The position numbers were made by a program, and so were the translations under genes. This document shows positions 1 through 6,759 of a stretch of DNA of 12,392 nucleotides, one piece after another; position 1 is the stretch's first letter; each line of letters starts with the position of its first letter. The notes below the pieces were generated by a model that made no database searches, was not told where the DNA came from, and saw only the letters and a program-made list of their open reading frames with translations. This DNA is from DASQDN01 sp035630195 (GTDB taxonomy: Bacteria > Acidobacteriota > Terriglobia > Bryobacterales > Bryobacteraceae), in NCBI GenBank assembly GCA_035630195.1, contig DASQLD010000214.1, positions 1 to 12,392 on the forward strand, read 5' to 3'.

Positions 1-81
1 GTTGCGGCCTTGCCGAATCGCCTCCAGTCGCTTACGCGCTGCTTGGGTCAAGACCAACTTGGGCGCTGGGGGGAGCGGCAT
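1..81 (-). CDS. IS630-family transposase, N-terminal fragment cut by window edge
   Basis: The minus strand reads 27 codons from an ATG at 79-81 to the window edge without a stop, beginning MPLPPAPKLVLT and continuing with a basic stretch rich in Arg, Leu, Glu and Ala. A proline-rich start followed by a 'L-T-x-x-x-R-x-x-L-E' helix is typical of the amino end of IS630-type DDE transposases, which cut and paste at TA dinucleotides. The DDE catalytic residues would lie outside the window and cannot be checked. An in-frame GTG lies 15 nt upstream of the ATG, and no clear ribosome site precedes either. The fragment starts 41 bp beyond the stop of the kinase gene. The family call comes from the N-terminal pattern only. 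Confidence 0.5.
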   Translation of the reverse strand, partial: MPLPPAPKLVLTQAARKRLEAIRQGRN

Positions 82-122
82 ACGCTTAGTATGCACTTGC
101 CAATATTATTAGTAAAGATATT

Positions 123-2309
123 TCAGATACAGATGACTAGATTCATGCGCTCCACGATGTTTTGATACCTAACATCCGATCGCAACGTGCGGAAGTAATG
201 AGTGCCGATTCCAAAACTTAGATTCGGGTCCCGCTCACGAATTCCATCTTCCATCGCCGACAAAGCCGTATTTGTATCGCCGAGTGCCAACGCCGCGATG
301 GCAATCGTTGCCGGCGGAACATACCGGCAGCCCGCTTCAGCCTGCAACTTCTCAAGGAATTCCTCCGCGTCCGCACGGCGTCCGCCACGAACGTACGCGC
401 ATGCCAGAAAACCGAGCGGCAGGAAGGCTCCCGGACCGTCACGCTGTTCCTTCTCGAGTAGCGCAATGCCCTCTTCAATCCGGCCTTGCAGCGAGTATGC
501 CTCTCCTAGCAGGTACGCACCGGCGGTGTAGGAGGGATCTATTTCCAGGAGCTGGTGCACATGCTCAACAGCGCGTTCGGGTTGACCCATAAGCAGGCAG
601 TAATAGGCACAGTATCGACGATAGAGAGTAAATAGAGGATCAATCTCAGCAGCCTTACATGCGTCGGCATACGCATCTTCAGTCCGCCCAAGGCAGTGCA
701 GCACGGCAGCGCGCCAGAACAACGCGCGCGCGGAGATTGGATTCAGCTCCAACGCAGCGTTTAAGCTATTCAATCCCTCAACCCACCTGAACTCACTCAC
801 GGCTGTGACGAAGCCCACGGCGGCCTTAGCTGCGGCGAATTCCGAATCGGCCGCCAACGCTCTGGCTGCCGCTTCCCGCGCTTTTGGCCACTGTCGCAGG
901 GGGGAAATCCCGCCGAAGTGAGCAGCGGCAATGTAGCCGTCAGCCAGACTAAACCAGGCCGGCGCATGGTTGGGATCTTTTACCACCGCTTGCTCCAGGA
1001 GTTTCCTGCCCTTTTCCATTTCCACTGGCGTGAACTTGTAGTAATGAAAATTCCCTTTCAAGTACAAGCTGTGCGCTTCGGGATTGTCGGTGTAGCGCTT
1101 GATTAGCGGCTGGCCGGACTTGCTTCCAAGTTTGACTTTTAGTTGCGCGACAATCGCTTGCGCGATCTCGTCCTGAATGTCGAAGAGGTCGCGCATTTCG
1201 TGGTCGTACCGTTCGGACCAGACTTGTGATTCGTCGGATACGTTGATGAGTTGCGCACTCACCCTGATTCGATTGCCCGACCTTTGGACGCTGCCGGATA
1301 AGATGCTAGTGACGCGGAGGCGCCGGCCGATTTTCGCCACGGCGTTTTCCCGTCCGCGGAAGCTGAAGGCAGAAACCCGGCCCGTGACGCGGAGACCCGG
1401 GAGTCGAGTTAACGTATTCAGGATCTCGTCTGCAAGGCCATCGCTGAAGTACTCGTTCTCTTTATCGGCGCTTAAGTTCGCGAGTGGCAGCACAGCAATG
1501 GAGGGAAGGCGCTCGGGGTATGTGTGCGCATCGTGATGGGTAGCGGCCTGCAGCGCAACCCTCACATCGGCGATCGACTGGTATCGGTCGGCGGGGTGCT
1601 TGCGTTGGCAGCGGGCGATTACCGCCTGCATCTCCGGGGCACTCTCCAGCGGGGGAGGCTCATCACGCAGAATGGACGCCAGTATAGAAAGGCCGCTAGA
1701 GCCCTGAAAGGCCTTCCGGCCGGTCAAAAGTTCGTAGAGCAATGAGCCGAAGGAAAAGATGTCGGACCGCGCGTCCACTGGTTGCCCTTGCGCCTGCTCG
1801 GGCGACATGTAGGAGGGTGTGCCGAGGATCGTCCCAGCCTGCGTATCCGCGGCGGTCGTATCGCCGTGACCTAGGACGTTTACTTTGGCCATCCCGAAAT
1901 CCAGTGGCTTTATACCGGACCTGGTCAGCAGGATGTTTGCAGGCTTCAGATCCCGATGCGTGATGCCCTTCTCGTGCGCTGCGGCGAGCGCATCGCAAAC
2001 CTGCAGCGCATAGGGCATTATCTCCTCTACCGAAGATGGCCCCTTAAGCGGCGTGCCGTCAACGTACTCCATCACGAGATAGTTCGGGCCAACATCGAAG
2101 AGAGTGCAGATGTTAGCGTGATTCAAAGCAGCTACCGCTCTGGCCTCGACTTCGAAGCGTTCCGTGTACTCGCTCTTGGATACCTTCAGCGCGACGATTC
2201 GGTCGAGCCGGGTATCCCGAGCTTTATATACCTCACCCATGCCTCCCTCGCCGATGAGCGTGAGGATCTCGTAAGGACCTACCTGAGTGCTGGACGCCAG
2301 GGCAGTCAT
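123..2309 (-). CDS. Ser/Thr protein kinase with TolB-like domain and TPR repeats
   Basis: This 728-residue Hanks-type kinase probably phosphorylates Ser/Thr of unknown protein targets. The catalytic domain spans about 13-255: glycine loop GEGGMG (20-25), ATP-binding Lys42 in VALKV, helix-C Glu55, catalytic HRDLKPAN (118-125), DFG (137-139), activation loop ending in GTPSYMSPEQ (about 163-172), and SDIFSFG (182-188). All key catalytic residues are present. Residues about 268-395 form a TolB/FlgO-like domain starting PSIAVLPLANLS, the module often paired with adenylate cyclases and kinases in Acidobacteriota. Residues about 405-725 are tetratricopeptide repeats (for example AWFSLADGY, ARALFWRAAVLHCLGR, AGAYLLGEAYSLQGR), presumably for partner binding. 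No transmembrane segment is visible between kinase and sensor parts, so the protein is likely cytoplasmic. The end LRSDVRYQNIVERMN fits the usual C-terminus of this family, so the gene looks complete. It starts 28 nt after the DUF2934 gene, with GAGG just upstream of the ATG. Confidence 0.93.
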   Translation of the reverse strand: MTALASSTQVGPYEILTLIGEGGMGEVYKARDTRLDRIVALKVSKSEYTERFEVEARAVAALNHANICTLFDVGPNYLVMEYVDGTPLKGPSSVEEIMPYALQVCDALAAAHEKGITHRDLKPANILLTRSGIKPLDFGMAKVNVLGHGDTTAADTQAGTILGTPSYMSPEQAQGQPVDARSDIFSFGSLLYELLTGRKAFQGSSGLSILASILRDEPPPLESAPEMQAVIARCQRKHPADRYQSIADVRVALQAATHHDAHTYPERLPSIAVLPLANLSADKENEYFSDGLADEILNTLTRLPGLRVTGRVSAFSFRGRENAVAKIGRRLRVTSILSGSVQRSGNRIRVSAQLINVSDESQVWSERYDHEMRDLFDIQDEIAQAIVAQLKVKLGSKSGQPLIKRYTDNPEAHSLYLKGNFHYYKFTPVEMEKGRKLLEQAVVKDPNHAPAWFSLADGYIAAAHFGGISPLRQWPKAREAAARALAADSEFAAAKAAVGFVTAVSEFRWVEGLNSLNAALELNPISARALFWRAAVLHCLGRTEDAYADACKAAEIDPLFTLYRRYCAYYCLLMGQPERAVEHVHQLLEIDPSYTAGAYLLGEAYSLQGRIEEGIALLEKEQRDGPGAFLPLGFLACAYVRGGRRADAEEFLEKLQAEAGCRYVPPATIAIAALALGDTNTALSAMEDGIRERDPNLSFGIGTHYFRTLRSDVRYQNIVERMNLVICI

Positions 2310-2337
2310 CGGGTACCTCGCTTCGGTCGTGCTCCTA

Positions 2338-2538
2338 TCATCTTGTCCGTCGCTCGATTGCGAACGCGAACAGGGGCATCTCGTGTTGCGGTAACTCGGA
2401 CGGTCGGCACGTCCCTTTAAACAGTGCTTCGGCCAAGAGCCAGTCCTCTTCGGGCGACCCCATGGGCATACCTCGCTGTTGCCAGAGCCAGTAGGCCAAA
2501 CGCTCCTGTCGCAGCCGTTTCACATGTGTTCCACCCAT
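2338..2538 (-). CDS. DUF2934 domain protein
   Basis: This is a small protein of 66 residues beginning MGGTHVKRLRQERLAYW. The stretch with AYWLW, the Arg-Gly turn (QQRGMPMGSPEEDW) and the following LLAEALF fits the DUF2934 pattern: an alpha helix, a short G-x-P turn and the DW-x-x-AE signature. The function of the family is unknown; it is often found in Proteobacteria and Acidobacteriota next to stress or signalling genes. The reading frame is open up to 2619, but the ATG at 2536-2538 is chosen because AGGGAGAG sits at proper spacing before it and because the domain follows directly. The kinase gene begins 28 nt downstream, so the two are probably co-transcribed. The last 20 residues after the domain (PQHEMPLFAFAIERRTR) are not recognised. 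Confidence 0.72.
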   Translation of the reverse strand: MGGTHVKRLRQERLAYWLWQQRGMPMGSPEEDWLLAEALFKGTCRPSELPQHEMPLFAFAIERRTR

Positions 2539-2585
2539 CGCTTGCTCTCCCTTGTTCCATATACCTTGTTGCATAACGGCTGCCA

Positions 2586-2612
2586 GGCCCTGCTCCCTGT
2601 ACAAGCAGGGCC
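2586..2612 (-). terminator. intercistronic stem-loop after the NmrA-like gene
   Basis: GGCCCTGCT (2586-2594) and AGCAGGGCC (2604-2612) are a perfect 9-bp GC-rich inverted repeat with a 9-nt loop. It begins 11 nt past the stop of the NmrA-like pseudogene and 47 nt before the DUF2934 start. No U-tract follows on the minus strand (TGGCAGCCG comes next). It could be a weak or Rho-assisted terminator, an mRNA 3'-end protector or an attenuator. The pairing is seen directly; the role is inferred. Confidence 0.45.
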
Positions 2613-2623
2613 ATGGCACTCGG

Positions 2624-3379
2624 CTAGCGTGCCGACATGGCCGGGGTAAGCCAGTCTTCGAAATAAACCTCGCCGAGTCGCGCTTGGCCCACGGGAACGA
2701 GTGTGAGATCGTTCAGTGTAGCGCCGAAGTACCGGGCACTCGGGTCGGCCATAACTTCACGCGAGTCACCGCGGGCCAGCAGGCCCTGACGGACGAATTC
2801 GTCAAGACGAAACCGCTCAGGTCCTGCCACTTCGGTCACGCCATTCACGGGCGTGCCGAACGAGACCCTCTCCACTGCTTTGGCAACATCTTCGGCAGCT
2901 ATGGGCTGAATGAACACGGGGGGCAGACGGACCTGATTCCCATCCGTGGAGGCGTCGGCGATCATTGTGACGAATTCGAAAAACTGCGTTGCGTGGACGA
3001 TCGAGTACGGAATCCCAGACTCCATGATGAGCTTCTCCTGCGCGATCTTGGCGCGGAAGTATGCGTTCTCCTGGAAACGATCGGTTCCCACTACCGATAG
3101 CGCGACGTGATGTTGCACGCCCGCGACTGCTTCGTAGGAGAGCAGGTTGCGAGTAGATGCCGTGAAGAACTCCATCACGGCCTTCTCTTCGAATGAGGGA
3201 GAATTCTAGACGTCCACGACGATTGAGGCGTTGGTGAGAACCTCGCCCAGGCCCTCGCCGGTAAGCGTGTTTACCCCGGTGGTGGGCGCGGCTGCAATCG
3301 CCTCATAACCCCGTGCGTTAAGCTTTTGGACGACCTTTGAACCGATAAGCCCGGTTCCACCAATCACTACAATCTTCAT
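2624..3379 (-). pseudogene. NmrA-like NAD(P)-binding protein, interrupted by one amber codon
   Basis: Read through one TAG, this is a 251-residue atypical short-chain dehydrogenase of the NmrA/NAD(P)H-binding class, close to the usual family length. The start MKIVVIGGTGLIGSKVV gives the Rossmann GGTGxxG loop (residues 8-14). After VVDV the frame meets TAG at 3206-3208 (codon 58) and continues in the same frame with NSPSFEEKAVMEFF and HHVALSVVGTDR, which is where relatives continue. Relatives typically have Ser here, so a TCG-to-TAG change is the simplest explanation. No other lesion is visible, so the event looks recent, or it may be a sequencing error. A translation restart at ATG 3176-3178 is possible but would lack the nucleotide-binding loop. 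Besides ATG 3377-3379, an in-frame GTG at 3383-3385 has better spacing (8 nt) from AAGGAG. Such proteins act as redox sensors or quinone/flavin-type reductases; the substrate here is unknown. Confidence 0.85.
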
Positions 3380-3565
3380 ACTCACAAACACATCTCCTTG
3401 CTTGGTTGTCATTTGACTTGTTTCTACTTCTGCTTCGATCTGCAGTGAAGCCCACCAGCCGGCGCAACGAACGCTCAAGCGTGGTCGGACTTCCCGCTGG
3501 ACAAGCATTCGGCGGGCGTCCGGCACATTTGGACGCACTCCCACGTAACCGAGGATGTGAGGTAG

Positions 3566-3775
3566 CTAATCTCGCTTGCGGCTCCGCAACAACATGTTGA
3601 TGAATTGTCTAGGCGAAAGACGTCGGCCGTTTTGAGCCGACTCTTCGGGCTGAGAGACGATATTTAACTGAGAATTGCATCGTTCGGGCCACTCGCCCGC
3701 GTCTTCAGGCCATCCATCATCAACCAACCGCTCACACTTTACTGCCGCGACGACATAGGCTTTCACGTACTTCAT
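3566..3775 (-). CDS. small hypothetical protein, uncertain
   Basis: A 69-codon ORF begins MKYVKAYVVAAVKCERLVDDG 20 nt after the SDR stop, with AAGGCGG about 9 nt before its ATG. The position and spacing fit a co-transcribed small gene. The product has no domain, signal peptide or membrane segment that I recognise; the N-terminal third could form a beta strand or helix and the end is basic (LLRSRKRD). It lies between two recognisable enzyme genes and overlaps nothing. Codon choice in the first half looks ordinary, and the second half looks less coding-like. It may be a chance ORF or a worn remnant of a longer gene. Confidence 0.3.
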   Translation of the reverse strand: MKYVKAYVVAAVKCERLVDDGWPEDAGEWPERCNSQLNIVSQPEESAQNGRRLSPRQFINMLLRSRKRD

Positions 3776-3795
3776 GATCGACCGCCTTGCCTGCT

Positions 3796-4581
3796 TTAGA
3801 TTCCGTAGCCACCGTCAACAGTGAGGTTCGCTCCTGTAATGAAGGATGACTCCCTCGTGCTTAGATACGCCACGAGGGAGGCAACTTCCTCGTCTCTCCC
3901 ATACCGGCCCAAAGGGATCATCCTTTGAAGCATTTCTGCTTCTGGCCCTTCTGTCGGGTTTATGTCTGTGGCGATAGGACCGGGCTGGACATTGTTGACG
4001 GTAATGCCGCGCGATGCCAAATCGACGGCCAGCCCACGTACAAGACCCTGAATCGCCGCCTTCGTCATGCTATAGGCGCTAATTCCGGGAAACGCGATAC
4101 GGTTCGCCGCGCTACTGCCGATAGTGATTATGCGGCCTCCATCTCTCATCTCTTTCACTGCTGATTGAATGCCTACAAATGCAGCACGAATGTTGAGTGC
4201 GATGAGTTGGTCGAGATCTTCGAGGGCAAACTGATGTACAAGTCCTATCTTGAAAATCCCCGCATTGCTTACGAAGATATCGAGACCGCCGAGGGTGAGT
4301 GCCGCGTCTCCAACGGCTTCCGTTAGAGTGGACGGCGATGAGCTGTCTGCTTTTATTGCTAGAGATCGTCCGCCGAGTCTTTCAACATCGAGCTGAGGCT
4401 CTTGCGCCTGGGACTCAGAGGTTGCATAGGTAAACGCAACTACTGCTCCATCCCGAGCCAGTCGACGGACAATTCCAGCGCCGATCCCGCGCGATCCGCC
4501 GGTAACAACTGCAATCTTTCCATCCAAGGGTCGCGGGACGCCTTGGATCTCTCCCGAGCCATTCGCTACAAGGGTATTCAC
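3796..4581 (-). CDS. SDR family NAD(P)-dependent oxidoreductase (FabG-like)
   Basis: This 261-residue classical short-chain dehydrogenase is a soluble enzyme that reduces a carbonyl or oxidises an alcohol with NAD(P)(H). The cofactor loop TGGSRGIG is at 27-34, the NAG motif at 106-108, and the catalytic tetrad is Asn130, Ser157, Tyr170 and Lys174 (Tyr-x-x-x-Lys in YSMTK). PGPIATD (200-206) and the C-terminal TGANLTVDGGYGI match FabG-like enzymes. The first 20 residues are a non-conserved extension. The start is GTG at 4579-4581, set by AAGGAG six nt upstream; the ATG inside that leader is followed at once by TAG and is not used. It follows the alpha/beta hydrolase gene by 82 nt, with a stem-loop in the gap. 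The true substrate is unknown; FabG-like sequence alone does not make it a fatty-acid synthesis enzyme, and its neighbours suggest a detoxification or redox role. Confidence 0.92.
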   Translation of the reverse strand: MNTLVANGSGEIQGVPRPLDGKIAVVTGGSRGIGAGIVRRLARDGAVVAFTYATSESQAQEPQLDVERLGGRSLAIKADSSSPSTLTEAVGDAALTLGGLDIFVSNAGIFKIGLVHQFALEDLDQLIALNIRAAFVGIQSAVKEMRDGGRIITIGSSAANRIAFPGISAYSMTKAAIQGLVRGLAVDLASRGITVNNVQPGPIATDINPTEGPEAEMLQRMIPLGRYGRDEEVASLVAYLSTRESSFITGANLTVDGGYGI

Positions 4582-4618
4582 TACATTCTCCTTAGCATCG
4601 GACGTAATCTTAAAGGCC

Positions 4619-4642
4619 GGGCCGATTGCAACAATCCGGCCC
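4619..4642 (-). terminator. intercistronic stem-loop between hydrolase and SDR genes
   Basis: GGGCC-GATTG (4619-4628) pairs with CAATC-C-GGCCC (4632-4642): ten base pairs, one bulged C and a 3-nt loop. It lies 21 nt past the hydrolase stop and 37 nt before the SDR start. On the minus strand the following bases are CGGCCTTTAAG, so only a short U run follows. It may be a partial terminator that lowers SDR expression, or an mRNA stabiliser or processing site. The structure is seen; the role is inferred. Confidence 0.45.
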
Positions 4643-4663
4643 TCAAGGAACTGGAATGAGTAA

Positions 4664-5509
4664 TCAGGCTGCCACGGAACTTCTGCGGCCCTTGGTTACA
4701 AACGCGAGCAGGTCAGCATTGAGTTGATCCTGATGGGTCGCCGTGAGGCCGTGTGGAGCGCTGGGATAATACTTCGCCGCTGCGCCGGTGATCAGTTTCA
4801 ACGATTTCCTCGCCGAGTCGTCGATGGGAACAATTTGGTCATCTTCACCATGAAGAATCAAAGTCGGGATATCGATCTTCAGCAGATCCTGGGTGAAGTC
4901 AGTCTCCGAGAATGCCTTGATACAGTCATAGGCGTTTCTCAAACCCGCCTGCATACTCCATAGCCAGAACTGATCGAGCGAACCCTGCGAGATTTGCGAT
5001 CCAGATCGGTTTGCGCCGTAGAATTGAATCGCGAGATCTTTGTAAAACTGCGCAGGATCCTTCGCTAGGCTGGCGCGCAACCCATCGAATACCTCCGTCG
5101 GGAGACCTTCGGGATTCGCGTCCGTCTTGAGCATGATCGGCGGCACTGCGCCAATCAGAACCAACTTCGCCACACGTTTTGATCCGTGACGGCCAAGATA
5201 GCGAGTTACCTCGCCTCCTCCGGTGGAGTGGCCAATAAGGACCGCCTCTTGAAGGTCGAGATGATCCATCAGGGTGGCAAGGTCATCGGCATAGCTGTCC
5301 ATGTCGTTGTTAACTGACGTCTGGCTTGAACGTCCGTGGCCGCGGCGGTCGTGTGCAATAGTGCGATAGCCATGCTGCGCGAAGAAAAGCATTTGCCCAG
5401 CACAGGCATCGGACGACAATGGCCAACCGTGGCTGAAAACAATAGGCTGTCCTGAGCCCCAATCCTTGTAGTAAATCTCAGCGCCATCTGTTGTTGTGAC
5501 TGTATTCAT
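4664..5509 (-). CDS. alpha/beta hydrolase, chloroperoxidase/esterase type
   Basis: This 281-residue alpha/beta hydrolase fits the cofactor-free haloperoxidase/arylesterase group in length and motifs. The oxyanion region is HGWPLSSDAC (27-36). The nucleophile is Ser95 in GHSTGG (93-98), the acid is Asp224 in HGEDDQIVP (220-228), and the base is His253 in APHGL (251-255). DRRGHGRSS (54-62) is also characteristic. Such enzymes hydrolyse esters and, with organic acids and peroxide, form peracids; the natural substrate here is unknown. There is no signal peptide, so it is cytoplasmic. The frame is open 44 codons further upstream and would overlap the previous gene, but ATG 5507-5509 is chosen because AAGGGAG lies 8 nt before it and family homology begins here. 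It stands between an isochorismatase-like hydrolase and an SDR, all in one direction and probably in one transcript. Confidence 0.93.
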   Translation of the reverse strand: MNTVTTTDGAEIYYKDWGSGQPIVFSHGWPLSSDACAGQMLFFAQHGYRTIAHDRRGHGRSSQTSVNNDMDSYADDLATLMDHLDLQEAVLIGHSTGGGEVTRYLGRHGSKRVAKLVLIGAVPPIMLKTDANPEGLPTEVFDGLRASLAKDPAQFYKDLAIQFYGANRSGSQISQGSLDQFWLWSMQAGLRNAYDCIKAFSETDFTQDLLKIDIPTLILHGEDDQIVPIDDSARKSLKLITGAAAKYYPSAPHGLTATHQDQLNADLLAFVTKGRRSSVAA

Positions 5510-5537
5510 TTCGACATCTCCCTTGTGGTATTGACCA

Positions 5538-5552
5538 GGCACGTGTTGTGCC
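5538..5552 (-). other. short hairpin in the alpha/beta hydrolase leader
   Basis: GGCAC (5538-5542) and GTGCC (5548-5552) form a 5-bp stem with a 5-nt loop, 29-43 nt upstream of the hydrolase ATG. A stem of this size arises often by chance. It is listed because the isochorismatase leader has a hairpin of the same size at almost the same distance (6403-6417). Confidence 0.2.
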
Positions 5553-5615
5553 GGTGGAAAGCTGCGATAGATAGGGATCGCCGCCGCGAGAACCGAGTCA
5601 ACATCCGATGACAGG

Positions 5616-6377
5616 CTACTTGCCACTTGCACGATGACCATGGACTGTTGCGGTCAGTTCTTCAGTTGTCATTACGGCGTTAGCGATCATGCGAAAGTTC
5701 GTTAGCGCTGCCGCATAGCCGTCCGCGCCAGGCAATTGGAAAGCCGCAGTTGCGTCTTTAACTACTCCGACTTCAAAGCCCTGCTCAAGCAAATATCTGA
5801 GGTGACTCTCGATGCAGAGATTGGCTGACATGCCCGCGAGAATGACCCTTGTGACACGCCGCTTTCGGAGCTGAAGTACCAGGTCATTCACTTCGGGCCC
5901 ATAGAGCTTGTGTGGGCTTGCGATCACGGTTTGGCCATCGTTGATGAACCGCTTGTACTGCGGCATCCAATCGGCGCCGGAATTTGAGAAGCCTTCGAGT
6001 GTGAGCGGGCCTTTTCTATCGAACGGCTTCAGGCCGCGCAACAACACCTCTCCGGGTCCTCCTGAAGCCCATTTATGATCCCAGGGATAGTAATAATGTG
6101 GCGAGATAAACACGAGAAACTCGTTCGCCTTGGCCACGGTCAACAGAGCTTCGATATTCTGGACCGTCTGGTTGGACTTTACAGTTTTGCCCACGTACTT
6201 CCACGTAGCCCCAGTCTCGCTGAGGAAATCCACCTGAGGATCTACGATCACGAGAGCAGTATCGTCACGGTCTACTCGAAAACTAGGGTTCGCGATCTGT
6301 GCTTTGGCAAACCAGAGGTCGCAGAACAGCACGATCGCGACGGTGATTGCTACGCGCGTCAATATTCTCCAGTCCAT
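5616..6377 (-). CDS. isochorismatase-like cysteine hydrolase with signal peptide
   Basis: This 253-residue protein belongs to the isochorismatase-like (nicotinamidase-type) cysteine hydrolases. The catalytic triad is visible: Asp46 in VIVDPQVDF, Lys157 in SPHKLYG, and Cys188 in AGMSANLCIESH; the GMSAN stretch holds the usual cis-peptide region. Family members hydrolyse amides, imides or vinyl ethers; the substrate here cannot be told. Unusually, the protein begins MDWRILTRVAITVAIVLF and reaches FAKA-Q at about residue 27, which looks like a signal peptide with a type I cleavage site after Ala26; if uncleaved it would be a membrane anchor. Export would place it in the periplasm. ATG 6375-6377 is chosen because AAGGAG stands 8 nt upstream; the longer frame to 6509 adds no conserved sequence. 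The hydrolase gene follows at 106 nt. Confidence 0.9.
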   Translation of the reverse strand: MDWRILTRVAITVAIVLFCDLWFAKAQIANPSFRVDRDDTALVIVDPQVDFLSETGATWKYVGKTVKSNQTVQNIEALLTVAKANEFLVFISPHYYYPWDHKWASGGPGEVLLRGLKPFDRKGPLTLEGFSNSGADWMPQYKRFINDGQTVIASPHKLYGPEVNDLVLQLRKRRVTRVILAGMSANLCIESHLRYLLEQGFEVGVVKDATAAFQLPGADGYAAALTNFRMIANAVMTTEELTATVHGHRASGK

Positions 6378-6494
6378 ACGGGTATCTCCTTTTTGGATGC
6401 CGGGTGCTTTCGGCACCGGTTGACTACCTAAGAGCACTCGCTGTTCCACGGCCTTGCGAACTTCATGTTTTATAGGAATGTACCGGCAGGAGAG

Positions 6495-6536
6495 GCACTT
6501 AGCGCCCATCCGCGGGAGAGCAGCCGAAGTAAGTGC
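6495..6536. promoter_or_regulatory. 7-bp inverted repeat, possible activator site
   Basis: GCACTTA (6495-6501) and TAAGTGC (6530-6536) are perfect inverted half-sites separated by 28 nt. They end about 30 bp before the candidate -24 box at 6567, thus roughly 55-97 bp upstream of the predicted transcription start. Sigma-54 activators bind dyads in about this zone. The 28-nt gap is wide for one dimer, so the repeat may equally be chance. Confidence 0.25.
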
Positions 6537-6565
6537 GGCGGTATCTCGTGAAACATGTCTGATTT

Positions 6566-6581
6566 AGGCTTACTAGTTGCG
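6566..6581 (+). promoter_or_regulatory. candidate sigma-54 (-24/-12) promoter
   Basis: AGGCTTACTAGTTGCG keeps the required GG (6567-6568) and GC (6579-6580) with ten bases between, plus C after GG and TT before GC. Against TGGCAYRNNNNTTGCW it differs at the first, fifth and last positions. It points toward the AhpD-like pseudogene, whose start lies about 168 nt from the predicted transcription start near 6592. A sigma-54 activator gene lies on the other side of that pseudogene. No footprint or transcript evidence is available, so this is a sequence-pattern call only. Confidence 0.35.
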
Positions 6582-6759
6582 AAATCGCGTGATCGGGGTG
6601 CGGCAATGCTTCATGTGTCAGAAGGAGCAAACCGGATGGTGGCGGAAGTACGCGGTTCAAGATGGAATGCGCTGCCGGGCCGGCCGTCATCACGAGAAAT
6701 CAGCGATCCCCGGGCTGATGGGTTGCGGACGTGCACGGAGCGGACCAGGAGTTGATACG

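Larger units (their letters stand above)
6378..6759. promoter_or_regulatory. divergent intergenic region, no gene found
   Basis: These 382 bases separate the isochorismatase-like gene (minus) from the AhpD-like pseudogene (plus). I find no protein I recognise in any frame; the plus-strand frame open from 6577 is out of homology until about 6760. Toward the minus gene there is a TATAAA (plus-strand coordinates 6469-6474) without a convincing -35 box, and a 5-bp hairpin with a 5-nt loop (GGTGC 6403-6407, GCACC 6413-6417) lying 26-40 nt before the start codon. Toward the plus gene there are a candidate sigma-54 promoter and an inverted repeat, listed separately. Confidence 0.5.

Noticed and set aside
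3201..3214. Overlapping EcoRI, XbaI and AatII recognition sequences at the amber codon, which could hint at a cloning artefact.
   Set aside because: The flanking sequence is continuous homologous coding sequence on both sides. EcoRI and AatII sites would exist without the mutation, and the XbaI site arises from the single base change.
3590..3599. CAACATGTTG, a perfect 10-bp palindrome resembling an operator.
   Set aside because: It lies at the 3' end of a doubtful small ORF, well away from any promoter-like sequence, and is short enough to occur by chance.
4573..4590. ATG-TAG minimal ORF in the SDR leader, as a possible start-stop regulatory element.
   Set aside because: The ATG overlaps the spacer between AAGGAG and the GTG start, so it is more simply a by-product of that leader sequence.
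5510..5641. N-terminal extension of the alpha/beta hydrolase up to 5641.
   Set aside because: It would overlap the preceding gene, lacks a ribosome site and has no family homology, whereas ATG 5507-5509 has both.
6577..6759. Plus-strand open frame upstream of the AhpD-like start with a CxxC (CFMCQKEQ), suggesting a zinc-binding N-terminal domain.
   Set aside because: Family homology and a good ribosome site begin at 6760. No second metal-binding pair is convincing and no known domain fits, so it is likely chance read-through.
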